Positions 47,114-56,959 of a stretch of 64,000 nt of DNA are shown piece after piece. The notes under the pieces are model-generated. The model was not told the DNA's origin. It saw only the letters and a list, made by a program, of their open reading frames with translations, and searched no databases. A program made the translations under genes and the position numbers. Every line of letters begins with the position of its first letter. Position 1 is the first letter of the stretch. This DNA is from a bacterium (lineage in GTDB: Bacteria; Desulfobacterota; DSWW01): the NCBI GenBank assembly GCA_028277985.1, contig JANQFG010000005.1, positions 1 through 64,000 on the forward strand. Reading direction: 5' to 3'.

Positions 47114-48509
47114 CAGGGTTGCCCCCCTCCCCCGGCTTCTTGAACGCCTCGTCCCCTTCCTCCGGTACTGTCTGGTCCGATTCCACTGTTTGGACCGACT
47201 CCACTGCTTGGTCCGACCCCACCGCTTGGTCCGACCCCGTCATCTGGTCCGCCCCCTCTTCCCCCTCTTCCAGCTCTTCGTAAAGCTCCAGGCGGGTCCG
47301 AGTGCTCTTCAGGATTTCGTCCAGTTCTCCCGTGGTGATTTCTTCCTCGTCCAGCGGTTCTTCATCGTCCGACCACTCGTCTTCGTCGCCGGAGACTTCT
47401 TCGTCCTCGTCGTCGTCCTCGTATTCTTCCTCTTCTTCCTGCTCGCCCTCGGCGGACTCGGTTTCCTCGGGCACTTCTGTGCCCGCCTCCTCCGACGCTG
47501 CAGCCTCCTCCCCCACCACTCCTACCACCTCCCCCTCTTCGCCCTGAGCATCCGGCTGGTCCGACCCCTCGGCCTCCTCCTGGCTCGTATCGACCATATC
47601 CTTGATTTCCCTCAGGGTCGGCAAGTCCTTGAGGCTGTTGAGACCGAACAGCTCAAGAAAATCCTGTGTGGTGCCATACAGGATCGGCCTGCCCGGGACC
47701 TCTTTTCTCCCCAGGATGCGAAGCAGCCGTCTCTCAAGGAGGGTGCCCAGAACAGCGCCGCTGTCCACGCCCCGGATCTGTTCCGCCTCGGCCCTCGTAA
47801 CGGGCTGGCGATAGGCCACGATCGCGAGCGTCTCGAGGGCTGCCCGGCTCAGACGCGCGAACTTCTGTTGCCGAAGCCGCCCGAGCCACGGGGCAAACTC
47901 GGACCGGGTACGGAACTCGTACCCGTGCGCCACCTGAACGATCTCAAGTGCCCCTTCCCTCTGCTGGTACTCCTGCTCCAGCTCGCCCAGGATCTCTTTG
48001 AGCTTCTTCTTCGGGCAATCCGGCAGCACGGCACACATCCTGTCCAGCGAGATCGGCTGCTCCGATACGAAAATCAGCGCCTCCAGGATCGGTTTCAACT
48101 TGCTCCCGTCCGCACTGGGCCGGCCTCTCGTCTTCTGCGGCTTGGGCTCCGGTTCAACCTCTTGATCAGAGCCCTCCGATTCCACCTCTTCGTCAGGGCT
48201 CTCCGGTTCAACCTCCTGGTCAGAGACCTCCGATTCAAGCTCTTCATCGGCTCCGTCATGCTCGGCAGCATCGTCGAGGCCAACCGCTTCAGCCCCGTCG
48301 ACAGAGTCGTCCAGATTGACCGCCTCGTCCGGGCCGGCAGGTTCAGCCGTCTCTTCGGAACCGGCTCCCTGCTCGGCATCCTCTTCAGGCTCGGGAGGCG
48401 ATTCCTCTTGCTCCGGCCTCAAGCCGACCTCCAGGGACTCGTCCACGGCGTCTTCCGGCTCGTGCGTTTCGCTTGAAAGATCGTTCTCGTTCTTTTCGTC
48501 AGGATTCAC
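47103..48509 (-). CDS. scpB: Segregation and condensation protein ScpB with long acidic extensions
   Basis: KPILEALIFVSEQPISLDRMCAVLPD..LETLAIVAYRQPVTRAEAEQIRGVDSGAVLGTLLERRLL; acidic N- and C-terminal extensions. Confidence 0.92.
   Translation of the reverse strand: MNPDEKNENDLSSETHEPEDAVDESLEVGLRPEQEESPPEPEEDAEQGAGSEETAEPAGPDEAVNLDDSVDGAEAVGLDDAAEHDGADEELESEVSDQEVEPESPDEEVESEGSDQEVEPEPKPQKTRGRPSADGSKLKPILEALIFVSEQPISLDRMCAVLPDCPKKKLKEILGELEQEYQQREGALEIVQVAHGYEFRTRSEFAPWLGRLRQQKFARLSRAALETLAIVAYRQPVTRAEAEQIRGVDSGAVLGTLLERRLLRILGRKEVPGRPILYGTTQDFLELFGLNSLKDLPTLREIKDMVDTSQEEAEGSDQPDAQGEEGEVVGVVGEEAAASEEAGTEVPEETESAEGEQEEEEEYEDDDEDEEVSGDEDEWSDDEEPLDEEEITTGELDEILKSTRTRLELYEELEEGEEGADQMTGSDQAVGSDQAVESVQTVESDQTVPEEGDEAFKKPGEGGNPDED
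47168..47257 (-). repeat. Five tandem 18-bp units within scpB encoding a [GE][SA][DV]Q[AMT][VT] hexapeptide
   Basis: ctgtctggtccgattcca / ctgtttggaccgactcca / ctgcttggtccgacccca / ccgcttggtccgaccccg / tcatctggtccgccccct. Confidence 0.9.
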
Positions 48510-49269
48510 GGCTTTGCAGGGTCTCCTTCAGTTTTTCTTTCTGCTCTTCCCCACCGGACAAGGCCCTCACCTGTACGGCACCAAAGGCCTCGAACTGATA
48601 GGCCCGAATCAGGCGCAGACGAACCAGCTCCAGGATCGACAGGAAGGTGACGATGATCCCCTCACGGGAGGGCGCTCCATCGAAGAGCTCCTCAAAGGCC
48701 ATCGACTCCTTCTCCGTAATAAGGTCCAGGACTTCTACGATACGGTCCACCAGACGGATGCGCTCCGGAATGACCTCGTGAAGGGTATCCTTCGGGGCCT
48801 GCTCGATGACCTTCTGGAACGCGTCCAACAGATCGAACAGGCTCGCCTTCAGGATGGGCGGCTCTTCCTCGATTTCCAAACCGTCTGTACCTAGATGGAC
48901 CTTGAACACGTCCCGGTTGAGCAACTCCCTCTCCCCGAGGGCCTGCCCGACCTCCTTGTAGCGCTGATACTCGATGAGCCGCAGGCGCAGGGACTCCAGG
49001 GATTCGAATTCATCCTCCTCGTCATCCTCCGCCTCTGCCGGCGAAGGCAGGAGCATCTTGGACTTGTGATAGGCCAGGGTGGCAGCCATGACGAGGAAGT
49101 CGCCCACGCCGTCCAGGTTGAGCGACTCCATGACGCTCACATATTCGAGATACTTGTTCGCGATCTCTGCAACAGGGATGTTGTAGATGTCGAGCTCGTT
49201 CTTGCGTATCAAGTGCAGCAAGAGGTCGAGAGGACCTTCAAAGTCCTGAACTTTCACCTGGTAGGCCAT
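48499..49269 (-). CDS. scpA: Segregation and condensation protein ScpA
   Basis: YQVKVQDFEGPLDLLLHLIRKNELDIYNIPVAEIANKYLEYV; overlaps the scpB start. Confidence 0.95.
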   Translation of the reverse strand: MAYQVKVQDFEGPLDLLLHLIRKNELDIYNIPVAEIANKYLEYVSVMESLNLDGVGDFLVMAATLAYHKSKMLLPSPAEAEDDEEDEFESLESLRLRLIEYQRYKEVGQALGERELLNRDVFKVHLGTDGLEIEEEPPILKASLFDLLDAFQKVIEQAPKDTLHEVIPERIRLVDRIVEVLDLITEKESMAFEELFDGAPSREGIIVTFLSILELVRLRLIRAYQFEAFGAVQVRALSGGEEQKEKLKETLQSRES

Positions 49270-49294
49270 GGACTCTCTTTTTCTCGGATTCCGT

Positions 49295-49948
49295 CTACAT
49301 CCCCAGCAGGGTCCTCGTCAGCAACGACATCAATCGCCAGATATGGCTCATCAGGCCGAAGGGATTGAGGAAGATCAAACCGACCACGAGGAACATGCCG
49401 TAGGGCTCGACACGACTGACCAGGATGGCCTGCTCCCTCGGAAGGAGCCCCACGAGGATCCGGCCCCCGTCAAGGGGTGGTATGGGTATAAGGTTGAACA
49501 CGGCGAGCAGCACGTTGATGGCAACGCTGAACTCGGCCATGCCTTTGAAGAACCCGAGAAACATGTAGGTCGACGGCGGAAGCACCGAGGCGATCATCAG
49601 GACCAACTGATAGAAGATGCCGCTCACGGCAGCCAGTGCCAGATTCGTGAGAGGCCCGGCTGCTGCAACCCAGACCATGTCCTGCTTTGGGTTCCGGAGG
49701 CGGAAGAAGTTCACCGGCACCGGCTTCGCCCAGCCGAAAAGGAAAGATGCATTGGTCAGGAAGAGTACCGCCGGGATGAGCACCGACCCAACCGGGTCAA
49801 TATGGACCAAGGGGTTCAAGGTCAGGCGGCCCTGCAGCTTTGCGGTCGGATCGCCCAGCCGGTAGGCCGCGTATCCGTGCATCGCCTCGTGGAAGGTGAT
49901 CGCCAGAAGCAGGGGCGGCACCACAATCGCCAATTTCTGTAAATCCAT
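49295..49948 (-). CDS. Site-2 protease family (M50) metalloprotease
   Basis: AITFHEAMHGYAAY (HExxH), NLIPIPPLDGGRIL. Confidence 0.93.
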   Translation of the reverse strand: MDLQKLAIVVPPLLLAITFHEAMHGYAAYRLGDPTAKLQGRLTLNPLVHIDPVGSVLIPAVLFLTNASFLFGWAKPVPVNFFRLRNPKQDMVWVAAAGPLTNLALAAVSGIFYQLVLMIASVLPPSTYMFLGFFKGMAEFSVAINVLLAVFNLIPIPPLDGGRILVGLLPREQAILVSRVEPYGMFLVVGLIFLNPFGLMSHIWRLMSLLTRTLLGM

Positions 49949-50036
49949 GTGAAGAAGATTCCTTCAAATACGCCCGTATGGGTTCAAACTCTGTGAAAGA
50001 CCCTCCAGAACCTGTAGCAGATGGTCTCGAGTCTTG

Positions 50037-52706
50037 TCAACGAGACCCGGGGACCCCTTCCTCAGAGGGAAAGTGGCGCATGATCCACTCTTTCTCTGTA
50101 GTTCGATCCGTCACGTGGCCGTTGAGTTTCGCATCCATCACCTTTTCGAGGATTTCCTTGTACCTGGGGCCGGGCTTGTACCCCATCTCCTGCAGATCCG
50201 CGCCCGTCACGGAGACCGTCACGGAACGAAGCTTGGTGATGTACAGAGAAACCGCTTTCCGGGTCTTTTCCCGGGAAGTCTTGGTCATCAGGTAGAGCAG
50301 GACCTCGATCGGCAGGGGATGGAGCCACCGGTAGACCTGGCCCGGTTTCAGATCCCTGCCGCCGACGGCCATCTTCTTGAGCACCTTTTCACCCTCTGCC
50401 TTCGCACCCAGGATCCCGGTCAGCCGCTTGCCCACTACGGCGAGCCGTTTCCGGACCTCCTCGGTGGCCTGGTCGTCCAGGAGCGCAAGCAGGCAGAGAA
50501 GGTTGAACAGCCACTCCTCCCACGGAATGTCCAGGTAGAGGAGGCGGAACCAGGAAGACACCTGCCCGGCGTTTTCCAGGATCGCCCGGAGCCGTTTGTT
50601 GAGCACCAGGTCCGGGTGGATCACGCGCAGGAGGTCGAGTTCCTGCATTCTCTCCAGGATTTCTCTGGCCCTGGGCTCATGGAGAATCAGTTTGAGCTCT
50701 CCCATGAGCCTTCTGCCGTCGAGCTGTTCGGGCAGGCCGAGCTGGATCGCGCTCTGCATGAGCGTGCGCGTCTGGTGCCCGAGCGTGAATTCGAACCGCT
50801 CGGAAAATCGCAGGGCCCGGTAGATCCGGGTCGGGTCTTCGACAAAGCTCAGGTTCTGGATAACACGAACCACCTTGTCCTTGATATCCTTCTCACCGCC
50901 GAAGAAGTCCACCAGCTCGCCGAACCGTTCCGGGTCGAGCCGGACCGCCAGTGTATTCATCGTGAAATCCCTGCGGAAGAGATCGAGCTTGAGCGAGCTC
51001 CATTCCACGTTCGGCAGGGATGCGGGCTTGTCGTAATACTCGAGCCGGGCGGTGGCCACATCGATCCGGAATCCATCCGGGAAGATGACCCGAGCGGTGC
51101 CGAAGCGCTCGTGGCTTCGTTTGCGCGCCTTGTACCGGTCGCACAGCTTCTGGGCAAACAGAAGGCCATCTCCCTCGACAACGATATCGATGTCGAGATT
51201 GTCCCTTCGCAGCAGGCAATCGCGGACCACGCCACCGACCAGGTACGCGTGAATCCCGATCGACTCGGCGATCTCCCCAAACTCCCTGAGCATCTGAAAG
51301 GCCTGCGCAGGGATCCTTTCGCGCATCAGCCGCGCCACCCGCCTCTCCCGGCCCGGGACAGCCTCATCCTCAGCCGACGGATCCCTGTGCGGGGCGGGCA
51401 GAGATCTCGCGATGCTGCGCAGCATGTCCGTACGGGAGAGAAGGCCCGAGAGCTTGTCCCCCTCCAGCACCGGGATGAAGCGCTGGCCGCCCTTCAGAAG
51501 CACGTCCTGGGCTTTACGCAAGGGGTCCTCCGGGGACAGGGTGACAAAATCGGTGCTCATCACCTCGCTGACCTTTTGTTCCTTGAGCCCGTGGTAGGCA
51601 GCTTTTTCTACGATCTGTCTCGTGAGAATCCCGCGAACCGTCTCTCCCTCCAGGATGGGCAGGCTGTTGATGTTGTACCGGTTGAGGATCTCGGCTGCCT
51701 CCAGGATCGTTTGGTCCACGGTCATGGCCTTCACCGGATAGCTCATGTGATCTCGAACCTTCTCCTTCTCATCCTTTGGCTCGAGATGCTGGTTCAGAAG
51801 CACGAGCAACCGCTCCCGGACCTGGAAAAGGGTCAGATCCTTGACCGTGGCCGAGGCTGCCGTGGGGTGTCCGCCCCCTCCGAACTCCCGGGCAAGCGCC
51901 CCCACATCGACCTCGGAAATCCGGCTTCTCGCCACGAAGAAGATGCGGTTCTCCATGCGGGCGAGCACGAAGAGCACGTTCAGGTTCTCCATGTCCTTGA
52001 GCTTGTGCACAAGGACGGCCAGGTCTCCCACGTACCCGTCGGCGCTCGCCTCGGCGATGTTGACGTCCACCCCGCGCACGGCGAAAACCTTGCGGGTCTG
52101 AATCAGCTCGTTCAGGATCGCGACCTGCTCCTGGGTAAGCTCGGGTGTGATCAGGTTCGAGACCGCGTTCAGGTCTGCCCCGCACTCGAGCAGATGGGCC
52201 GCCGCTTTCAGATCGTTTACGGTGGTGGAGGAGAAGGTCAGGGATCCGGTATCCTCGTAGATCCCGAGCATGAGGATCGTGGCCTCTTCCGGCGTGAGTG
52301 CGATCGATCGCTCCTGGAGCAGCTCCACCATCAGGGTGACACTGGCGCCATACGGCTTGTAGACCTCCACATCGCCCATTATGTCGCGGTCCGTGGGCGG
52401 ATGATGATCGTAAACATGGACCTCCACGTCCGGATCGTCCACGACCTGCTGGAACCGGCCGATTCGGTCCCATTGACGGATGTCCACAAGGATGAGCCGG
52501 GTGACGCTCGCCAGGTCGATCCTCTTGAGCTTCTCGAAAGGCACCGTGTAGAGCACGCTCTCCAGAAAGAATCGCCGGAGGCTCTTCTCCTGGGAGCCGG
52601 GAAAGACCAGCACCGCTTCCGGGTATAGCTTCTTTGCGGCGATCATGGATCCCAGGGAATCGAAGTCCGCGTTGATATGTGTGGTGATTACTTCCATATC
52701 GGTCAT
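50037..52706 (-). CDS. DHH / CBS / polyA polymerase-type tRNA nucleotidyltransferase
   Basis: DHH ITTHINADFDSLGSMIAAKKLYP..VYDHHPP; two CBS segments; LVGGVVRDCLLRRDNLDIDIVVEGDG; start set by ATGA overlap with the upstream recombinase stop. Confidence 0.92.
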   Translation of the reverse strand: MTDMEVITTHINADFDSLGSMIAAKKLYPEAVLVFPGSQEKSLRRFFLESVLYTVPFEKLKRIDLASVTRLILVDIRQWDRIGRFQQVVDDPDVEVHVYDHHPPTDRDIMGDVEVYKPYGASVTLMVELLQERSIALTPEEATILMLGIYEDTGSLTFSSTTVNDLKAAAHLLECGADLNAVSNLITPELTQEQVAILNELIQTRKVFAVRGVDVNIAEASADGYVGDLAVLVHKLKDMENLNVLFVLARMENRIFFVARSRISEVDVGALAREFGGGGHPTAASATVKDLTLFQVRERLLVLLNQHLEPKDEKEKVRDHMSYPVKAMTVDQTILEAAEILNRYNINSLPILEGETVRGILTRQIVEKAAYHGLKEQKVSEVMSTDFVTLSPEDPLRKAQDVLLKGGQRFIPVLEGDKLSGLLSRTDMLRSIARSLPAPHRDPSAEDEAVPGRERRVARLMRERIPAQAFQMLREFGEIAESIGIHAYLVGGVVRDCLLRRDNLDIDIVVEGDGLLFAQKLCDRYKARKRSHERFGTARVIFPDGFRIDVATARLEYYDKPASLPNVEWSSLKLDLFRRDFTMNTLAVRLDPERFGELVDFFGGEKDIKDKVVRVIQNLSFVEDPTRIYRALRFSERFEFTLGHQTRTLMQSAIQLGLPEQLDGRRLMGELKLILHEPRAREILERMQELDLLRVIHPDLVLNKRLRAILENAGQVSSWFRLLYLDIPWEEWLFNLLCLLALLDDQATEEVRKRLAVVGKRLTGILGAKAEGEKVLKKMAVGGRDLKPGQVYRWLHPLPIEVLLYLMTKTSREKTRKAVSLYITKLRSVTVSVTGADLQEMGYKPGPRYKEILEKVMDAKLNGHVTDRTTEKEWIMRHFPSEEGVPGSR

Positions 52707-53614
52707 TTCGCTCGCGGATGGTGACGTTGATAGATCTGTTTCAGCTTCTCCCGATTCAGATGCGTATAGATCTGCGTGGTCGAGATGCTCGCATGTCCGA
52801 GCATGAGCTGTACCGATCGTAGGTCCGCCCCCCGCTCCAACAGGTGCGTGGCAAAAGAGTGTCGGAGAACATGGGGGGTGACGGGCGAAGAGATGCCTGC
52901 CTGCAATGCATATTGGTGAAGGAGCTTCCAGAAACCCTGCCGGCTCAGACCTCGGCCGGACCGGTTCAGGAACACATGGGAGACCCTCCTGGATTTTGCC
53001 AGACCGGGACGGACGCTCGTCAGGTACTCCTTGAGCGTTTCCAGGGCCACCTCTCCGACCGGCACGAGCCGCTCCTTCTTGCCCTTGCCGTAGGCCACCA
53101 CGTAGCCCACCTCCAGGTTCAGATCCTTGAGCGTCAATGCCAACAACTCCGACACCCGGAGGCCCGTGGCGTAGAGAAGCTCGAGCATCGCCTGATTCCT
53201 GAGCCCGAGCGGCTCGGCCGGGTCGGGCTGTGCCAGGAGGCGGTCCACCTCGTCGAGCGTGAGGTCCTTCGGCAGGGGGGTCCCCAGACGCGGGACATCG
53301 AGCAACGCTGTGGGATCCTCCTTCATGTAGCCTTCCTTCTGGAGAAAACGATACAGGCCCCGTAGACTGCTCACCTTTCGCCGGATCGACCGGGCCGACA
53401 TACCCCCCTGTTTCTTCCCAAGGATGTAGAAGCGCAGATCCTCTTCCTGTACGTTTCGCAGAGGCCTCTTGAGGGTGTTCTCGACCCACAGAAGATACTC
53501 GGTCAGATCCCTGCTGTACGCTTCCAGAGTGTTCCGTGCGAGGCCTCTCTCCACGCGCAGGTGATCCAGGTAGGCGTCTACGAGCCTGTTGACCTTATCC
53601 GAATCTTTGGACAA
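52703..53614 (-). CDS. XerC/XerD-family tyrosine recombinase
   Basis: LLYATGLRVSELLALTLKDLNLE, HVLRHSFATHLLERGADLRSVQLMLGHASISTTQIYTHL. Confidence 0.92.
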   Translation of the reverse strand: MSKDSDKVNRLVDAYLDHLRVERGLARNTLEAYSRDLTEYLLWVENTLKRPLRNVQEEDLRFYILGKKQGGMSARSIRRKVSSLRGLYRFLQKEGYMKEDPTALLDVPRLGTPLPKDLTLDEVDRLLAQPDPAEPLGLRNQAMLELLYATGLRVSELLALTLKDLNLEVGYVVAYGKGKKERLVPVGEVALETLKEYLTSVRPGLAKSRRVSHVFLNRSGRGLSRQGFWKLLHQYALQAGISSPVTPHVLRHSFATHLLERGADLRSVQLMLGHASISTTQIYTHLNREKLKQIYQRHHPRAK

Positions 53615-53620
53615 GACGCT

Positions 53621-56248
53621 TCATCCTTTTTTGAGGAGCCGCTCCTGAAGCTCCTGCAGTTTGTTCAACGCCTCCAGGGGCGTCATCTCCGGAAGATTCA
53701 ACCCGAGGATGTCCTCTTCGATCGGATGGGCAGCAGGAAACAGGGACGGCTGCTTCTCCTCGGGCTGCCGGCGCATCCTGCGGGAAGGGGCCAGCCGGGG
53801 CTCACCCTCCTCGTCCCACTGGCCCGACTCCAGGTTCTCGAGGATCTCCCTCGCTCTTTGGATGACGTTCGCGGGCACACCGGCCAGCCGTGCTACCTGG
53901 ATTCCGTAGCTGTGGCTCGAGGATCCCTCCGTGACCTTCCGCAGAAAGAGGATGTTTTCTCCCCATTCCTTGACCGACACGTGGCAGTTCTTGATGGTCG
54001 GATAGAGGCCCGCCAGCTCGGCCAGCTCGTGATAGTGGGTGGCAAAGAGGGTCCGGGCATTCACCTGGTGATCGATGAACTCGGCAATGGCCCAGGCAAT
54101 GCTGACCCCGTCGAAGGTGGATGTACCCCGCCCGACCTCGTCGAGAAGGATCAGGCTTCTAGGCGTTGCCTTTTCCAGAATATGGGCCGCCTCTTTCATC
54201 TCGACCATGAAGGTGGACTGCCCCCGAACCAGGTTGTCCATTGCGCCCACGCGTGTGAAGATCCTGTCCACGAGGCCCACCCTTGCAGAGGCGGCCGGCA
54301 CGAAGCTGCCCATCTGGGCCATCAGCACGATCAGGGCGAGCTGCCGCATGTAGGTCGATTTTCCAGCCATGTTCGGTCCGGTAATGATGACCATCCGGTT
54401 GTTCTTCCCGTCCATGTAGGTGTCGTTCGGGACGAACCGCTCCTCGAGAGACATCTGCTCGATGACCGGGTGCCTGCCCTCCCACACGACGAGCTCGTCC
54501 GTCATGGAGATCTCGGGCCGCGTGTAGTTGTTCCGAACCGCCACCTCGGCCAGGCAGGCGAGGACGTCCAGCTCGGCGATTGACTGCGCGGTCGTCCGGA
54601 CCCTGAGGGACTGCTCCGCGACCCGGTTGCGGACCTCCTGAAAGAGGTCATACTCGAGGTTCTGCGCACGGTCCTCGGCCCCGACCACCTTCTGTTCGTA
54701 CTCTTTCAGGGCAGGGGTGGTGAAGCGCTCGGCATTGGCCAGGGTCTGCTTCCGATCATAGTCCTCGGGCACGGACGCCAGGTTCGCCTTGGTGACCTCG
54801 ATGTAGTAGCCGAAGACCTTGTTGTAGCGGACCTTGAGAGAGCCTATCCCGGTTCTCTCACGCTCACCCGCCTCCAGAGCCGCAATCCATCTCTTTCCGT
54901 CCCTGGATGCGGATCTCAGTTCGTCCAGCTCCGCGTTGTAGCCTTCCCGGAAGATCCCTCCCTCCCGGACAGTCATGGGAGGCTCATCCTGAAGGGCGCG
55001 GTCCAGGAGGCCTGCCACATCCTCCATCGGATCGATGTGCCGGGCAATATCCTGCAGGGATTCGGCACTCAGGCCGGCAAGACGACCCAGGATCTTCGGC
55101 ACCCTGGCCAGGGACTCGCGTAGGCTGACCAGGTCCCGCGGGTTGGCAATACCGAGACTGATCCTGCTGTTCAGCCGCTCCACGTCCTGGACCTCCTTCA
55201 GGGTGTCCCGAAGGGCGGCCCTCTCGATCTCGCGTCCGGCAAGCTCTTCGACAGCGTCCAGCCTTCTCTGGATTCTCGAGGCCTGTAGAAGCGGGTATTG
55301 AACCCAACGCCTGAGAAGCCTTGCACCCATGGCCGTCTGGGTCGCGTCCAGGACCCCCAGGAGGCTGTTCTTCTTCGAGCGATCCATCCAGGTCTGCACG
55401 ATCTCGAGGTTTCGAAGGGCCGAATCGTCGAGGATCATATAATCCTGGATCTCGTACGGCGTGATCCCGTGAAGATGGCCGGGTAGCTGCTTCTGCGTCT
55501 CCTGGAGGTAGACGAGCAGAGCCCCTGCCGCTGAGAGGGCCTTTTGGAACCCGTCCGAGATCATCTGCTGGATACGCTCCGCTCCGAACTGCCGCTCGAC
55601 AATGGCGCATGCAGAATCGAACGCGAAGAACGCAGGAGCCCGGGGATTCCAGAGGGGTGGCTTCCTGCCCGCATAGATCGGCTCGAAGATCTTCCCCCGA
55701 TCCAGGTTCTCAGGGAGAAGGACTTCCCGGGCGTCGATCCTGAGAATCTCGTCCTCGACTGTGGAAAACGCATCGGTTTCTGCGATCCGAAAATCGCCGG
55801 TGGAGATATCCACGTAAGCCAGGCCGTATCGGCTTCCCTCCGCCGGGTCCGGGGGGGCAAGGGCGAGTAGGAAGTTGTTGTGGTCCGCTTCGAGGTTCTC
55901 GGCTTCGAGCACCAACCCTGGGGTGACCACCCTGGTGACTTCCCGCCGAACGATCCCCTTGGCCTGGCGCGGGTCCTCCACCTGGTCGCAAATCGCCACT
56001 TTGTATCCCTTGGCAATCAGCCTGGAAATGTACCCTGAGGCCGCATGGTACGGAACACCGCAGAGGGGGACCTTGTCAGGTGAGTTCTTGTTTCGGCTCG
56101 TCAGGGTCAGGTCGAGCTCCCGGGAGGCGATCTCTGCGTCCTCGAAGAACATTTCATAGAAGTCACCGAGCCTGAAAAATAAAATAGAATCAGGGTATTG
56201 CCCCTTGATCTGCAAGTACTGCCTCATCATCGGTGTCTGCTCGTTCAC
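53621..56248 (-). CDS. mutS: DNA mismatch repair protein MutS
   Basis: TPMMRQYLQIKGQYPDSILFFRLGDFYEMFFEDA; ITGPNMAGKSTYMRQ; LILLDEVGRGTSTFDGVSIAWA. Confidence 0.97.
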   Translation of the reverse strand: MNEQTPMMRQYLQIKGQYPDSILFFRLGDFYEMFFEDAEIASRELDLTLTSRNKNSPDKVPLCGVPYHAASGYISRLIAKGYKVAICDQVEDPRQAKGIVRREVTRVVTPGLVLEAENLEADHNNFLLALAPPDPAEGSRYGLAYVDISTGDFRIAETDAFSTVEDEILRIDAREVLLPENLDRGKIFEPIYAGRKPPLWNPRAPAFFAFDSACAIVERQFGAERIQQMISDGFQKALSAAGALLVYLQETQKQLPGHLHGITPYEIQDYMILDDSALRNLEIVQTWMDRSKKNSLLGVLDATQTAMGARLLRRWVQYPLLQASRIQRRLDAVEELAGREIERAALRDTLKEVQDVERLNSRISLGIANPRDLVSLRESLARVPKILGRLAGLSAESLQDIARHIDPMEDVAGLLDRALQDEPPMTVREGGIFREGYNAELDELRSASRDGKRWIAALEAGERERTGIGSLKVRYNKVFGYYIEVTKANLASVPEDYDRKQTLANAERFTTPALKEYEQKVVGAEDRAQNLEYDLFQEVRNRVAEQSLRVRTTAQSIAELDVLACLAEVAVRNNYTRPEISMTDELVVWEGRHPVIEQMSLEERFVPNDTYMDGKNNRMVIITGPNMAGKSTYMRQLALIVLMAQMGSFVPAASARVGLVDRIFTRVGAMDNLVRGQSTFMVEMKEAAHILEKATPRSLILLDEVGRGTSTFDGVSIAWAIAEFIDHQVNARTLFATHYHELAELAGLYPTIKNCHVSVKEWGENILFLRKVTEGSSSHSYGIQVARLAGVPANVIQRAREILENLESGQWDEEGEPRLAPSRRMRRQPEEKQPSLFPAAHPIEEDILGLNLPEMTPLEALNKLQELQERLLKKG

Positions 56249-56386
56249 CAGCGGGCCCCTGTAGCCTTTCTACGCGCCTGTTGCATGCCTGATACTAGTC
56301 TTCTACCTCATTTCACGTGATGCTTTCAACACAAAGAGCAAACAACCCTGAACCAAATAAAAATGAAAAAATCCGGCACCACGGGT

Positions 56387-56467
56387 TGACACGTCGCGTC
56401 AAGTGGTTATTTTGTTCTTGACACACAGCGTCATGAAGAGTAGGATAAGAAATAACGCACCGTGTCA
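56387..56467. promoter_or_regulatory. Three near-palindromic 15-bp operator-like sites, TGACACNNNGCGTYA
   Basis: TGACACGTCGCGTCA (56387), TGACACACAGCGTCA (56419), and TGACACGGTGCGTTA on minus (56453-56467); site 2 overlaps TTGACA-N17-TAGGAT. Confidence 0.75.
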
Positions 56468-56522
56468 TCAGTAAATCACGCTGCACTACATAAGGGGCCG
56501 GAGCCCCGGAAAGGAGGCTGTC

Positions 56523-56729
56523 ATGAACGCGAACACACACGCACAGAGGCATGGTTTCCACGGATTCCAAGTAGATTGGAAACAGCTGCGCACCTGGAAA
56601 GGCAAGAGCCTGACCAAAGAGAAATGGGCCGAGATCGCGCTGTTCGCATCGACAGCGACCGTACTCGGTTACGTCATCTGGTGGGCTGCGAAGGCGGCGC
56701 AGAGCTACACGGTCCTGGGTCTCGGCTAG
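56523..56729 (+). CDS. Small membrane protein, 68 aa
   Basis: Strong RBS (aaaggaggctgtc-ATG); one TM (WAEIALFASTATVLGYVIWWAA); followed by a strong hairpin. Confidence 0.78.
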   Translation: MNANTHAQRHGFHGFQVDWKQLRTWKGKSLTKEKWAEIALFASTATVLGYVIWWAAKAAQSYTVLGLG

Positions 56730-56779
56730 ACCCGGGCCTTTCGCCCTTCTCCCATCGGGATCTGCTGCAGCGCAGACAA

Positions 56780-56808
56780 GGGCGGTACCCTCCGCGAGGG
56801 TGCCGCCC
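56780..56808 (+). terminator. Strong hairpin gggcggtaccct..agggtgccgccc, likely terminator
   Basis: 12-bp arms; weak T-tract. Confidence 0.5.
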
Positions 56809-56959
56809 TCTACGGATTCCATCCTCTCCCTTCCCTTTCCGCACCCCAAGCATCCCACGCACTTCTCGCGGGTTGGTATCCAACATCTTTTCACATCAAA
56901 CGTCTTTTCACATCATATGACTAAGTGTTAGAATGGCGCCTGCCATCCGCGAGGAAACC

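Noticed and set aside
47168-47257. CRISPR or frameshift in scpB
   Set aside because: In-frame 18-bp units without spacers; reading frame is intact.
50034-52628. 864-aa plus-strand ORF
   Set aside because: Antisense shadow of the DHH/CBS/nucleotidyltransferase gene in high-GC DNA; no recognisable motifs.
52707-53489. N-terminal extension giving a 1150-aa nucleotidyltransferase ORF
   Set aside because: The extension overlaps the XerC/D gene and is low complexity; true start is the ATGA overlap at 52706.
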